A stretch of 64,000 bases of DNA from Hydrogenophaga sp. (GCF_030373245.1 NZ_JAUCZF010000005.1:186001-250000), one strand, 5' to 3'; shown: positions 46,887-58,568, numbered from the stretch's first letter. The notes: generated by a model from the letters alone, not told the origin. A program made the numbers and translations.

Positions 46887-47792
46887 ATGATTTCAGATTT
46901 CAAGAACAAGACCGCCGTGCTCACCGGCGCCGGCTCAGGCTTTGGCCTGGAATGCGCCCGCATCGGCGCAGCGCACGGCATGAATCTGGTGCTGGTCGAT
47001 GTGCAGCAAGACGCGCTCGATGCCGCAGAGGCCGAGATGAAAGCCGCTGGCGCGCGGGTGCTGGCGCGGCGGGTTGATGTGTCCGATGCGGCTCAGATGG
47101 AAGGCCTTGCCGCCGAGGTGCAGCAGACGTTCGGCGCGCCGCATTTCGTGTTCAACAACGCGGGCGTCGGCTCGGGTGGCCTGATCTGGGAAAACTCGAT
47201 TCAGGACTGGGAATGGGTGCTGGGCGTCAACCTCTGGGGTGTGGTGCACGGCGTGCGCCTGTTCACGCCCATGATGCTCGCCGCCGCCAAGGCCGACCCG
47301 ACCTGGCGCGGCCACATCGTCAACACCGCCAGCATGGCCGGCTTGCTGAATGCGCCCAACATGGGCATTTACAACGTCAGCAAACACGCCGTTGTGAGCC
47401 TGAGCGAGACGCTCTACCAAGACCTGAAACTGGTGACCGACCAGCTCAGCGCCAGCGTGCTCTGCCCGTATTTCGTGCCCACCGGTATCAGCCACAGCCA
47501 GCGCAACCGCCCAGCCGGCATGGCCGACGAGCAGCCCACCCAGAGCCAGCTGATCGGTCAGGCCATGGGCGAAAAAGCCGTGAAGTCGGGCAAGGTGAGC
47601 GCAGCCCAGGTGGCGCAGATGGTGTTTGACGCCATCACCGCCGACCGCTTCTACATCTACAGCCACCCCAGGGCCCTGGGCAACGCCCAGCAGCGCTTTG
47701 ACGCCATCGTGGCCGGCACCAACCCGGCAGATCCGTTTGCCGAGCGACCCGACATCGGCATGGGTCTGCGCGCGGCGCTGCGCGGGACCTGA
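46887..47792 (+). CDS. Short-chain dehydrogenase/reductase (SDR)
   Basis: 301 residues. TGAGSGFGLECARIG cofactor motif, LVLVDVQQ with Asp after strand two (NAD preference), FNNAGVG, and SMAGLLNAPNMGIYNVSKHAV with Ser, Tyr and Lys. The C-terminal 60 residues extend past the usual SDR core. The ATG at 46887 has AGGAG 9 nt upstream. The open frame upstream is only repeat copy 6 and should not be included. Confidence 0.9.
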   Translation: MISDFKNKTAVLTGAGSGFGLECARIGAAHGMNLVLVDVQQDALDAAEAEMKAAGARVLARRVDVSDAAQMEGLAAEVQQTFGAPHFVFNNAGVGSGGLIWENSIQDWEWVLGVNLWGVVHGVRLFTPMMLAAAKADPTWRGHIVNTASMAGLLNAPNMGIYNVSKHAVVSLSETLYQDLKLVTDQLSASVLCPYFVPTGISHSQRNRPAGMADEQPTQSQLIGQAMGEKAVKSGKVSAAQVAQMVFDAITADRFYIYSHPRALGNAQQRFDAIVAGTNPADPFAERPDIGMGLRAALRGT

Positions 47793-47793
47793 C

Positions 47794-47830
47794 GGCAAGC
47801 CAGGGCGGCCAGCCCTGTCAAGGGTTTGCC
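47794..47830 (+). terminator. Stem-loop behind the third SDR gene
   Basis: CAGGGC-GGCCA-GCCCTG is a perfect 6-bp stem; outer GGCAA and TTGCC pair as well. It starts 2 bp after the stop. No T-tract. Confidence 0.45.
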
Positions 47831-47891
47831 GCGATGCGCCGCTGCGCGCCATGGCGTCCAATGAGCGCCACCATCAACACGGGAGGCTTCC

Positions 47892-49565
47892 ATGGGCACG
47901 ACTAAGCTGCTGCTTGACCACATTTACGAACACGAAACCGCGCAGGCCAGCCGGGTCTTCCTGACCCAGCCCACCGGCAACGGACAGGTGGTGGACTACA
48001 CCTGGGCCCAGGTCATGGACCAGTCGCGGCGCATGGCCGCGCACCTGCAGGCGCAGGGCTTCGCCCCCGGCTCGCGCATCGCCATCCTGTCGAAGAACTG
48101 CGCCCACTTCGTCATGGCAGAGATCGCCATCTGGATGGCCGGCCACACCACAGTGGCCATCTTCCCCACTGAGACCGCCGACACGGTGAGCTACGTGCTC
48201 GGGCACAGCGAGGCCAGCTTGCTGTTTGTCGGCAAGCTCGACACCTGGCCCCACCAGGCGCCCGGCGTGCCTGCCAGCCTGCCGTGCATTGCCTTCCCGC
48301 TTGCGCCCGAGACGTCTTTCGACACCTGGAACAAGATCACCGCCCGCACCCAGCCGCTGCCCGGCCAGCCCGCCCGCAAGCCCGACGACCTTGCGCTGCT
48401 GATGTACACCTCAGGCTCCACCGGCACGCCCAAGGGCGTGATGCACGACTTTGCCCATGCCTCGGCGGCGGCAGCCGGCATTGCGGGCGAGCTGCGCGCC
48501 CAGGTTCAGGGTGATTTGCGGGTGCTGTCGTATCTGCCGCTGGCCCACATCTTCGAGCGCGCCTGGATCGAAAGTGCAGCGTTTATCGATGGGAAGGTGC
48601 ACATCTTCTTCGCTGAATCGCTCGACACCTTTTTGGCCGACCTGCAGCGCGCGCGCCCCACCGCCTTCATCTCGGTGCCGCGGCTGTGGCTCAAGTTCCA
48701 GCAAGGCGTGTTCGCCAAGATGCCGCCCCAGAAGCTCAACCGGCTGCTCGGCATCCCCATCCTGGGCCGCATCGTGGCGCGCAAAGTGCTCACCGGCCTG
48801 GGCCTGAACCACGTGCAGATGGCCGGCAGCGGTTCAGCGCCGATTCCGCCCGACCTGATCTCCTGGTACAAGCGCCTCGGCCTGAACCTGCTCGAAGGCT
48901 ACGGCATGACCGAAGACTTCGCCTACTCGTTCAGTTCCAAGACCGGCCACAGCGCGCCGGGCTTTGTGGGCGTGGCCAACCCGGGCGTGCAGGCGCGCAT
49001 CAGCCCCGAAGGCGAGATCCAGATCAAGTCGCCGGGGAAACTGGTGGGCTACTACAAGCAGCCCGAGCTGAGCGCAGAGTGCTTCACCGAAGACGGTTTC
49101 TTCCGCACCGGCGACCTGGGCGAGATCCGCGCCGACGGCCTGCTCAAGATCACCGGCCGCGCCAAGGAGCAGTTCAAGACCGCCAAGGGCAAATACGTGG
49201 CGCCGGCGCCCATCGAAAACCGCATCAACGCCCACCCCATGGTTGAGCTGTCCATCGTCTCCGGCGTCGGCCAGCCCGCCGCCTACGCCATGGTGGTCTT
49301 GAGCGAAGCCCTGCGCCCGCGCCAGCACGAGCCCGCGCTGCGTCAGGAAGTGGAAAAGGAATTCGGCCAGCTGCTCGACCAGCTCAACGCCCAGGTCGCC
49401 GACTACGAGCGGCTGCAGATGATTGTGGTGGTGAGCGAGCCGTGGAGTATCGAAAACGGCTGCCTCACACCCACCATGAAGATCAAGCGCGCACGAATCG
49501 AAAAGATGGCCGAGCCGCAGATGGAGAACTGGTACCAGAACAAGCAGAAAGTGCTCTGGGCCTGA
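47892..49565 (+). CDS. AMP-forming acyl-CoA synthetase (long-chain, COG1022 type)
   Basis: 557 residues. P-loop LMYTSGSTGTPKGVMHD (about 175-190), LPLAHIFERAWIES, LEGYGMTEDFAYSF and the hinge ITGRAKEQFKTAKGKYVAP are typical of the eukaryote-like long-chain fatty-acid CoA ligases, distinct from the AlkK-like ligase at 27509. GGGAGG is 6 nt before the ATG. It is the last gene of the catabolic block, giving it two activating enzymes of different types. Confidence 0.9.
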   Translation: MGTTKLLLDHIYEHETAQASRVFLTQPTGNGQVVDYTWAQVMDQSRRMAAHLQAQGFAPGSRIAILSKNCAHFVMAEIAIWMAGHTTVAIFPTETADTVSYVLGHSEASLLFVGKLDTWPHQAPGVPASLPCIAFPLAPETSFDTWNKITARTQPLPGQPARKPDDLALLMYTSGSTGTPKGVMHDFAHASAAAAGIAGELRAQVQGDLRVLSYLPLAHIFERAWIESAAFIDGKVHIFFAESLDTFLADLQRARPTAFISVPRLWLKFQQGVFAKMPPQKLNRLLGIPILGRIVARKVLTGLGLNHVQMAGSGSAPIPPDLISWYKRLGLNLLEGYGMTEDFAYSFSSKTGHSAPGFVGVANPGVQARISPEGEIQIKSPGKLVGYYKQPELSAECFTEDGFFRTGDLGEIRADGLLKITGRAKEQFKTAKGKYVAPAPIENRINAHPMVELSIVSGVGQPAAYAMVVLSEALRPRQHEPALRQEVEKEFGQLLDQLNAQVADYERLQMIVVVSEPWSIENGCLTPTMKIKRARIEKMAEPQMENWYQNKQKVLWA

Positions 49566-49566
49566 T

Positions 49567-49799
49567 CGTCGGCGCCTTCGCCACGAAGCGGAAGTCGACC
49601 GGCGCCTGGCTCGCGTAGCGCTCGTACTGCGCCTCGGTCAGAGAGCGGTCAAACAACCGGTCGACACCCGCGCGGCGCAGAAGCGAATGCTGCGCGCATG
49701 CCGCTAGGCTGTTCTTTACCAGTTCCGCCTCGCTGGTCGGTCCCTCGCCCACGCGATGCCAGCCCAGCCTGTGGTGCTTCGGCTCGACGCTCCCAGGCG
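49567..49799 (-). pseudogene. Decayed DUF72-family gene remnant (frameshifted, both ends lost)
   Basis: On the minus strand one frame reads RLGASSRSTTGWAGIAWARD (49799 downward), the N-terminal DUF72 pattern RLGTSSWS-GWAG. It then runs into a stop while a second frame continues with SEAELVKNSLAACAQHSLLRRAGVDRLF and EAQYERYASQAPVDFRFVAKAP (quoted in parts), the next DUF72 blocks in the right order. A frameshift of one base near 49740 joins them. The remnant ends 2 bp from the ligase stop, losing some two thirds of the protein. The rest of the 354-bp gap holds nothing else I can name. Confidence 0.72.
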
Positions 49800-49919
49800 G
49801 ATGCGTGAGTACAGAGTCAGGAGCCGGAAATCTCTACATCCGAGCATGACTGAATCGGGTACAGGGCCAACTCGTTCGATTGGCAGAATATGGGATGGCC
49901 AAATGAACTTCGAAGCAAC

Positions 49920-50309
49920 ATGAAATCCATCAGATCATTTGACGCATTGCTGCTCGCCATTTTTTTGGTGATCGGTTTGTGCTTCCTGCCAGCTCAATTC
50001 AATATAGGGTTGGTGGTCTATTTTGGGATGGCAGTTGCCAGTCTGCTGTTGTTCAGAAAGGTGATGGATGTCCAGACCCTGGAAGGGGCAGTCTCCTGGT
50101 TGCGCGCTCGTGCCCGGCTGGCCTTCTATCTGGGCTTTGTCTGGGTGATCAATCTGGTCTATGTCATTTACGCGTTCTGGGTTGTTGGTATGGGCTTGAT
50201 TGAGGCCATCAGCCTCTATCTGTTTGCGAGTGTGGTGTTCTCAGCGCTTGTATTGCTGCAGCATCTGGTTTGGCAGCAAGTCCTCAAGCTGTTCGGGCGG
50301 GTCCGGTAG
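49920..50309 (+). CDS. Small four-helix membrane protein, unknown
   Basis: 129 residues. Four hydrophobic stretches are visible: about 9-25 (LLLAIFLVIGLCFLP), 29-45 (GLVVYFGMAVASLLL), 68-85 and 90-118, with a charged loop between the second and third (RKVMDVQTLEGAVSWLRARARL). The base composition is visibly AT-richer than its neighbours and it follows a gene remnant, so recent arrival is possible. The ATG at 49920 starts with MKSIRSFDA; an ATG at 49890 is less likely. I do not recognise a family. Confidence 0.6.
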   Translation: MKSIRSFDALLLAIFLVIGLCFLPAQFNIGLVVYFGMAVASLLLFRKVMDVQTLEGAVSWLRARARLAFYLGFVWVINLVYVIYAFWVVGMGLIEAISLYLFASVVFSALVLLQHLVWQQVLKLFGRVR

Positions 50310-50408
50310 CAAGCCGGGGGAAGCGCCAAACCCTCTGAGGATGCCTCCCACCCCTGTGGCAAACTCGCCCGCTTCGTTGAAAACCGGGCCGCTCGCGCCC
50401 CAAGGGAC

Positions 50409-52763
<2,355 letters not shown>

Positions 52764-52905
52764 GCCCGGTCTGCGCGGATGACACCGCCCGAAGAAGGGT
52801 GTGAAATCCAGCGCAATTGGGAAATTTGCGGAGGCCGGCACAGCTCAAGTCCGGGGGTGGCGGGTCGATACAAAAGGCATCCAAACCCGCCCTGAAGCCT
52901 TCCCC

Positions 52906-53733
52906 ATGCAACTGGAAGCCCTGCTCAACTACCCCCGCGCCCTGCCGGCCATGCCGCGTGCCGTCTCCGAACTGCTGGGCGAGATGAACCAGGAAGACCC
53001 GAGCCCGCGCCGCATCGGCGAGCTGATCTCTCGCGATCCGGCGCTCACCACCCGGGTCCTAAGGCTCGCCAATTCCGCCTTCTTTCGCGTCAGTCGCAAG
53101 ATCGGCAGCGCCGACGAGGCGGTGGCCTTGCTGGGCCTGACGCATGTGCGCTCCCTGGTCATGGCCGCTGCCCTGGGCTCGGGCTTCAAGAACGTGCCGG
53201 GCATCGACCTCAAGCAGTTCTGGCGCTACAGCCTGCGGGTGGCCGACATCTCGCGCTCGCTGGCGGGCGTGTTGCGGCAAAACGAAGGCAATGCCTTCAC
53301 CGCGGGTCTCATCCATGGCATCGGCATCCTGATCATGCACATCGCCATGCCAGACGAGATGCTGCCGCTGGACATGAACACACCGCCGCTGGACCTGCAC
53401 CGCGCCGAAGCCGAAAAGGCCCAGCTGGGCTACTGCTACGCCGAGGCCGGCGCCGGCATGATCGAGAAATGGCAGTTTCCCCCGGAGATGGTCTCGGCGC
53501 TGGCCAACCAGATCGAACCCTTCGAGGGGGAGGCCTACGACCCGCTGGCCGGCCTGCTGCACTTGGCCTCGTGGCGCGCGCGAGCCGAAGAGCTTCAGCT
53601 CGACAGCAGCGGCCTGGCCTCGACATTCCCCGACATGGTCGGCCTCACCCTGGGCCTGGATCTGGACAGCGTGCTGGGCAAAGACCCCTCGGAATGGTCG
53701 TTCACCAACGCGCTGGGCGCTTTTGTTGGCTGA
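52906..53733 (+). CDS. HDOD-domain protein (first of a tandem pair)
   Basis: 275 residues made almost entirely of one HDOD domain: LPAMPRAVSELL, ISRDPALTTRVLRLANSAFF, FWRYSLRVADISRSLA and FTAGLIHGIGILIMHIAMP. HDOD proteins are catalytically dead HD-like domains that act as signalling scaffolds. The ATG at 52906 was chosen because it opens directly onto the domain. It aligns along its length with the next gene and is likely its tandem paralogue. No receiver or output domain is attached. Confidence 0.9.
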   Translation: MQLEALLNYPRALPAMPRAVSELLGEMNQEDPSPRRIGELISRDPALTTRVLRLANSAFFRVSRKIGSADEAVALLGLTHVRSLVMAAALGSGFKNVPGIDLKQFWRYSLRVADISRSLAGVLRQNEGNAFTAGLIHGIGILIMHIAMPDEMLPLDMNTPPLDLHRAEAEKAQLGYCYAEAGAGMIEKWQFPPEMVSALANQIEPFEGEAYDPLAGLLHLASWRARAEELQLDSSGLASTFPDMVGLTLGLDLDSVLGKDPSEWSFTNALGAFVG

Positions 53734-53832
53734 GACCCGTTTTCAGCCATCCGCCTCAAGTTTTCCAACCGTCAGCCGAAGACACCGACAGACACGCTTT
53801 TGTCTACTTCGTAATCCACCAGGCAGCGCATC

Positions 53833-54657
53833 ATGCAGATCGAAAAGCTCCTCAAGCAGCCCAACGCACTCCCCGCCGCACCCAAGGTGGTGCGCAAGCT
53901 GATCGCCACTTTCGACCAGGAAGAAGTGGACATGAACCAGGTGGCGGCGCTGATCGAAGACGATCCGGTGCTCACCGCCAAGCTGCTGAAAATGGCCAAC
54001 TCGGCATTTTTTGGACTCACGCGCTCGGTGTCCAATGCCAAGGAAGCCATCAACGTCATGGGCCTGATCAAGGTCAGGGCGCTGGTGATCGCGGCTTCGT
54101 TTGGCGAGGGTTTTCACTGCGTGGGCAGCGTCAACATGAACCAGTTCTGGCGCTACAGCCTGAATTCGGCCAACCTGGCGCGCTACATCGCGCTGCCGAT
54201 CCGCATCGACGAAAACACTGCCTTCACCTCCGGCCTCATCCACAACATTGGCGAGCTGGTGATGCACGTCGGCATGCCCGAAGCGATGATCGACCTGGAC
54301 CGCAGCGTGCCCATGCTCGACCTCAAGCGGGCCAAGGCCGAGAAAGGCCTTTTTGGCTACAGCTACGCCGAGGTCGGCGCGGCGCTGGCCCGCGAATGGC
54401 ACTTCCCCAAACGCATGATCACCGCCATCGAGCACCAGTGCGCCCCGTTTGAAAACGAAACCTACGAGCCGATTGCCGGGGTGGTGCACATCGCCTCCTG
54501 GCGCGCCCGGGCCGAAGAAGGTCACATGCGCAGCGAGATGCTGATCAACACCTACCCCGACCCGGTGGGGCTGGCCCTGGGCATCGATCCGGACATCGTG
54601 GTCGGCGAGGAAATCCCCGCACTGACCCGCACCGAAGACGCTTCCGAACCTGCCTGA
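53833..54657 (+). CDS. HDOD-domain protein (second of a tandem pair)
   Basis: 274 residues, same layout: LPAAPKVVRKLI, IEDDPVLTAKLLKMANSAFFGL, FWRYSLNSANLARYIA, FTSGLIHNIGELVMHVGMP. The two copies share the NSAFF, FWRYSL and AKAEK.L.GY.YAE blocks but have clearly diverged elsewhere, so the duplication is not recent. The start ATG is the first in the frame. Probable regulators of motility, biofilm or stress responses; not assignable from sequence. Confidence 0.9.
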   Translation: MQIEKLLKQPNALPAAPKVVRKLIATFDQEEVDMNQVAALIEDDPVLTAKLLKMANSAFFGLTRSVSNAKEAINVMGLIKVRALVIAASFGEGFHCVGSVNMNQFWRYSLNSANLARYIALPIRIDENTAFTSGLIHNIGELVMHVGMPEAMIDLDRSVPMLDLKRAKAEKGLFGYSYAEVGAALAREWHFPKRMITAIEHQCAPFENETYEPIAGVVHIASWRARAEEGHMRSEMLINTYPDPVGLALGIDPDIVVGEEIPALTRTEDASEPA

Positions 54658-54785
54658 GGTCGGGCGAAGTACAAGCCGCCGATTGGCGCGGCGAGGCCCA
54701 GTGCCTCACCCGGAAGAGCTCGCTTGTGCCCTGGCTGGGCGGTTGATCCGGTGGGCGAAGCAAGCGTCGGCGACAATTCCCGCCC

Positions 54786-55889
54786 ATGGCTTCCCGTTTT
54801 CAGGCGCTGCGCCTCTACGCCGGTCCGCAAGCCCGGCAACACATCTGCCGCCAAGGCCTGCAAGCGCAGGACGTGGGCATCGTGCCGGCCGCCGCCGGTG
54901 GCCCCAAAGGCCTGATCCTCGGGCCACTTGACCGCTTTCTGTTTGGTGACTGGTTGCCCAGATCCCGGCAACCGGTCGACCTGGTGGGTGCCTCTATCGG
55001 CGCCTGGCGCATGGCCACGGCCTGCCTCGATTCATCGGTACCGGCCTTTGAGCGCCTGGAGCGCGACTACATCCGCCAGCACTACGAGCTGCCAGCCGGG
55101 CAGAAACGGCCCAGCGCCGACCAGGTGAGCGGGCAGTTTGGCGAGAACCTGCGGCTGTTCTACGGCGGGCGCATCGCTGAAGTCCTGCAACACCCGCGTT
55201 ACCGCCTGCACGTGGTCACCTCGCGCGGCCGGCATGTGCTGGGCCGGCAAGGACCAGTGCGCACGCCCGTGGGCTACCTGGGCGCGTTCGCTGCCAACGC
55301 GGTGCACCGCAAGGCGCTGGGCGCCTGGCTGGAGCGGGTGGTGTTTTCGTCACCGGGAGACGCGACACCCGCCGTGCCGTTGCCGTTCACGACTCAGGAT
55401 TTCCGCACCCGGCAGGTGCCGCTGTCCGAAGCCAATTTCATGGACGCCTTGCAGGCCAGCTGCTCGATCCCGTTCGTGCTCAACGCGGTGCACGGCATCG
55501 CCGGAGCGCCGCCCGGCGCCTACTGGGACGGCGGCATCACCGACTACCACCTGCACCTTCGCTACCAGCCTCGGGCGGCGTCACCCATCGTGCTGTACCC
55601 GCATTTCCAGCAGCAGGTGGTGCCCGGCTGGCTCGACAAGGTCTGGAAACACCGCCACCGGGCCAGCCCGGCGCTGGACGCCATGGTGGTGATCGCGCCC
55701 AGCCCCGAGTGGGTGCGCAGCCTGCCCAACGGTAAGCTGCCCGATCGCACCGATTTCACCCGCTATGGGCCGGACCTGGGCGCGCGCGTTGCCGCCTGGA
55801 GCGCCGCGACCGCGGCCAGCCAGCAACTGGCGGACGAGCTGGCCGAATGGCTTGAGGACCCCGATCCTTCGATGGTTCTCCCGCTCTGA
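54786..55889 (+). CDS. Patatin-like phospholipase
   Basis: 367 residues. The oxyanion block AAAGGPKGLILGPL (about 35-48) precedes the nucleophile elbow VGASIGAWRMA with Ser70. The catalytic dyad Asp lies in YWDGGITDYHL near residue 241. No signal peptide. Upstream, GACAAT (54772-54777) lies 8 nt from the ATG with no Shine-Dalgarno sequence, as for the small gene at 13011. Probably an acyl-lipid hydrolase; substrate unknown. Confidence 0.87.
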   Translation: MASRFQALRLYAGPQARQHICRQGLQAQDVGIVPAAAGGPKGLILGPLDRFLFGDWLPRSRQPVDLVGASIGAWRMATACLDSSVPAFERLERDYIRQHYELPAGQKRPSADQVSGQFGENLRLFYGGRIAEVLQHPRYRLHVVTSRGRHVLGRQGPVRTPVGYLGAFAANAVHRKALGAWLERVVFSSPGDATPAVPLPFTTQDFRTRQVPLSEANFMDALQASCSIPFVLNAVHGIAGAPPGAYWDGGITDYHLHLRYQPRAASPIVLYPHFQQQVVPGWLDKVWKHRHRASPALDAMVVIAPSPEWVRSLPNGKLPDRTDFTRYGPDLGARVAAWSAATAASQQLADELAEWLEDPDPSMVLPL

Positions 55890-55969
55890 AGGGGCGCCTG
55901 GGGTGCATGAGCCATGCGCCAGCCTGCCAGGGCGCAGCCACGGGTGGGGCCTTCGAGTCTGTGCCGGGG

Positions 55970-55975
55970 GATAAT
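55970..55975 (+). promoter_or_regulatory. -10-like hexamer close to the trhO start (possible leaderless transcript)
   Basis: GATAAT ends 5 nt before the ATG at 55981. A transcript initiated from it would start at about the start codon. No ribosome-binding site is visible. Confidence 0.35.
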
Positions 55976-55980
55976 TTCGC

Positions 55981-56964
55981 ATGGACTCAAAGACGCCTGC
56001 ACCCCTGCCAACCGAGAACGCGCGCTACCTCACCGCGGCGCTCTACCAGTTCGTCGATTTGCCCGATTTCGCCGAGCTGCGCGAGCCGCTGCAGGCCTGC
56101 TGCGAGCGCCACGCCGTCAAGGGCACGCTGCTGCTGGCGCGCGAGGGCATCAACGGCACCATCGCCGGTCAAGAGGCCGGCGTGCGCGCGGTGCTGGCCC
56201 ATTTGCGCGCCGATCCGCGCCTGGCAGGCCTGCCACACAAGGAGTCCTGGAGCGACAAGCCGCCGTTTCTGCGCATGAAGGTGCGGCTGAAAAAGGAAAT
56301 CGTCACGCTGCACGTGCCCGGTCTCGATCCGAATCAGACCGTGGGTCAGTATGTGAAGCCGCAAGACTGGAACGCCTTGCTGGCCGACCCCGAGGTGCTG
56401 GTGGTCGACACCCGCAACGATTACGAGGTGGCCATCGGCAGCTTTGCCGGCGCCATCAACCCGAACATCAAGACCTTCACCGAACTGCCCGCCTGGCTCG
56501 ATGCGCAAGACCGTTTGCAAGGCGATGCCGGCAAAAAGACCAAGGTCGCCATGTTCTGCACCGGCGGCATCCGCTGCGAAAAATCCACCGCGCTGATGAA
56601 AATGCGCGGCTTCGACGCCGTCTACCACCTGCAAGGCGGCATCCTCAAGTACCTGGAGGAGGTGCCTGCCGAGCAAAGCACCTGGCAGGGCGAGTGCTTT
56701 GTGTTCGATGAACGCGTGAGCGTGGGCCACGGCCTGGTGCCCGGGCCTCACGAGCTCTGCCGCTCCTGCCGCTGGCCGCTCAGCGAGGCCGACAAGGCCT
56801 CACCGAACTACGTGAAAGGCGTGAGTTGCGACCACTGCCACGCCCTAAGAACCCCGGAAGAGAAGGCCCGCCTGGCGGAACGGCAGCGGCAGGTCGAGCT
56901 GGCCGAGGCCAGGGGTGAGGTGCATGTGGGGGCCCGCATGCCTCACCTCGAACAGAACCCCTGA
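55981..56964 (+). CDS. trhO: tRNA uridine(34) hydroxylase (UPF0176, rhodanese-like)
   Basis: 327 residues. It hydroxylates U34 of some tRNAs towards 5-methoxyuridine/cmo5U. An N-terminal ferredoxin-like domain ([15 protein letters not shown]) is followed by a rhodanese domain with the active loop [14 protein letters not shown] beginning at Cys193. A C-terminal Cys-rich segment ([12 protein letters not shown] and [15 protein letters not shown]) could bind zinc. The size is normal. It is followed directly by a perfect hairpin. Confidence 0.94.
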   Translation: MDSKTPAPLPTENARYLTAALYQFVDLPDFAELREPLQACCERHAVKGTLLLAREGINGTIAGQEAGVRAVLAHLRADPRLAGLPHKESWSDKPPFLRMKVRLKKEIVTLHVPGLDPNQTVGQYVKPQDWNALLADPEVLVVDTRNDYEVAIGSFAGAINPNIKTFTELPAWLDAQDRLQGDAGKKTKVAMFCTGGIRCEKSTALMKMRGFDAVYHLQGGILKYLEEVPAEQSTWQGECFVFDERVSVGHGLVPGPHELCRSCRWPLSEADKASPNYVKGVSCDHCHALRTPEEKARLAERQRQVELAEARGEVHVGARMPHLEQNP

Positions 56965-56987
56965 TTTCTCATGTTCCACATGAGAAA
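56965..56987 (+). terminator. Perfect hairpin directly after trhO
   Basis: TTTCTCATGT-TCC-ACATGAGAAA, 10 perfect base pairs, starting at the base after the stop codon. AT-rich and not followed by a T-tract; termination is plausible but unproved. Confidence 0.45.
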
Positions 56988-57102
56988 GCTCAAATAGATA
57001 TTTGTTTTATATGAACAAAGTCTCGTATTTGAAGCGCTGATAGGTGCAGGCGAGTCGCGCGGTCATCATCGCCAACTCCCAGGCCTATTCAGTTAAGAAT
57101 TT

Positions 57103-57146
57103 ACCTTTTAAATCATGAATAGTTTCATGTTTTAAAAAGGTTTTTT
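57103..57146. terminator. AT-rich long hairpin in the trhO/alcohol dehydrogenase gap
   Basis: ACCTTTTAAATCATGAA and TTCATGTTTTAAAAAGGT pair with one bulge and one mismatch, followed on the plus strand by TTTTTT. Both flanking genes converge here, so it may serve as a terminator in either direction. The 234-bp gap is strikingly AT-rich for this window and holds no gene I can recognise. Confidence 0.5.
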
Positions 57147-57198
57147 CTACATAAAACTCGCTTATATCGCCTCGATCCAGAGGCAAAACCGTCAACCC

Positions 57199-58335
57199 TC
57201 ACATCGCCGCTTCCAGCATGGCCCGGTAGTCTTCCGGAGACGCGAGCCGGGGATTGGTCTTGTGGCAATGGTCGGCCAGGGCCCCTGTGATGACCCGGTC
57301 AAACAGATCGGGCGTGACGCCCATGGCGGCCAGGCCGGTAGGCAGCCCCAGGCGGGCGTTCATCGCGGTGATGGCGCCGGCCACCTCGGCGCCGCTGCCT
57401 AGGCCCATGGCGTGCGCCATGCGGTCCAGGCGGCGCTCCTTTTTCATGGATTCGGCCTCGGCGTTGAAGCGGATCACGGCAGGCAGGAACATGGCGTTGA
57501 GCGTGCCGTGGTGCAGGCGCGGGTTCACGCCGCCCAGGCTGTGGCTCAGGCTGTGCACACAGCCCAGGCCTTTCTGGAACGCCATCGCGCCTTGCATGCT
57601 GGCACTCATCATGTTCAGGCGCGCTTCGCGGTCGCTGCCGTCCTGGGTAGCGCGCTCGATGTGGGCCCAGCCACGCGCCAGACCGTCCAGCGCGATGCCG
57701 TCGGCCGGCGGGTTGAAGGGCGGCGCCATGAAGGTCTCCATGCAGTGGGCGATGGCGTCCATGCCGGTGGCGGCGGTGAGCAGGGGCGGCAGGCCGAGGG
57801 TGAGCTCGGGGTCGAGCAGGGCGGTCTTGGGTACCAGAAACCAGCTGTGAAACCCGAGCTTGCGGCCGTCGTCCACGATCACGATGGCGCCGCGCGCCAC
57901 CTCGCTGCCGGTGCCAGCCGTGGTGGGCACGGCGATGATGGGCGGCACCCGGTCGGTGATCTTGGGTGAGCCCCCTTCGATGGTGGCGTAGGTCTTGAGC
58001 GGGCCTTCGTGCACCGCGGCGATGGCCGCGCCTTTGGCGCAGTCGATGGCGCTGCCGCCGCCCAGGGCGATCAAGCCGTCGCACCGCTCGGTCTGGTACA
58101 GCGCCACAGCCGCCCGCACGGCAGCCTCGGTGGGGTTGGACGGCGTGGCGTCAAACACCGCAGGTTTCAGGCCGGGCAGGGCGGCCAGCACCTTGTCGAC
58201 CAGGCCGGCGGCCCTGACCCCGGCGTCGGTCACGATCAGGGGCCGGGTGATGCCGACCCGCTCGCATTCGGTCTGCAGCTGCGACAAGGCGCCGAAGTCG
58301 ATCTGGATGTTGGTGATGTACAGAATCTGGGCCAT
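57199..58335 (-). CDS. Iron-containing alcohol dehydrogenase (group III)
   Basis: 378 residues. Metal ligands Asp/His appear in [13 protein letters not shown] and [19 protein letters not shown] (several His). The nucleotide-binding GGGSAID motif is near residue 95 and the [10 protein letters not shown] block near 140. The ATG at 58335 starts [11 protein letters not shown], typical for the family; an ATG four codons earlier is possible. The longer open frame to 58425 is only repeat copy 7. Likely oxidises or reduces a short alcohol/aldehyde; specificity unknown. Confidence 0.92.
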   Translation of the reverse strand: MAQILYITNIQIDFGALSQLQTECERVGITRPLIVTDAGVRAAGLVDKVLAALPGLKPAVFDATPSNPTEAAVRAAVALYQTERCDGLIALGGGSAIDCAKGAAIAAVHEGPLKTYATIEGGSPKITDRVPPIIAVPTTAGTGSEVARGAIVIVDDGRKLGFHSWFLVPKTALLDPELTLGLPPLLTAATGMDAIAHCMETFMAPPFNPPADGIALDGLARGWAHIERATQDGSDREARLNMMSASMQGAMAFQKGLGCVHSLSHSLGGVNPRLHHGTLNAMFLPAVIRFNAEAESMKKERRLDRMAHAMGLGSGAEVAGAITAMNARLGLPTGLAAMGVTPDLFDRVITGALADHCHKTNPRLASPEDYRAMLEAAM

Positions 58336-58348
58336 GAATATGTCCATG

Positions 58349-58430
58349 CCCCCTGCGCCGCTTCGCGTCGTCCCCTGGGGGGAACCACACCTGTGGCCCG
58401 GCGGAGCCGGTTCCACGGTGTGCACTGGGG
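58349..58430 (+). repeat. Dispersed GC-rich intergenic repeat, copy 7
   Basis: CCCCCTGCGCCGCTTCGCGTCG, the CCCC-TGGGGGG hairpin and GTGGCCCGGCGGAGCCGGTTCCACGGTGTGCACTGGG. Unlike the other copies it lies between two divergent starts, not behind a stop. Confidence 0.85.
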
Positions 58431-58568
58431 GCGCTGCCTCGGTGGGGGCAAAGGTGGTGCCCAGCGCAACACTGGAGAGACTATACGGGTCTGCGTGCCG
58501 CGCGCAGCGTCACGCGCGGGTCACCCGCACCCTTGTTTCCGCGTTGAGCGAGGGCAGAATGACAGCGC

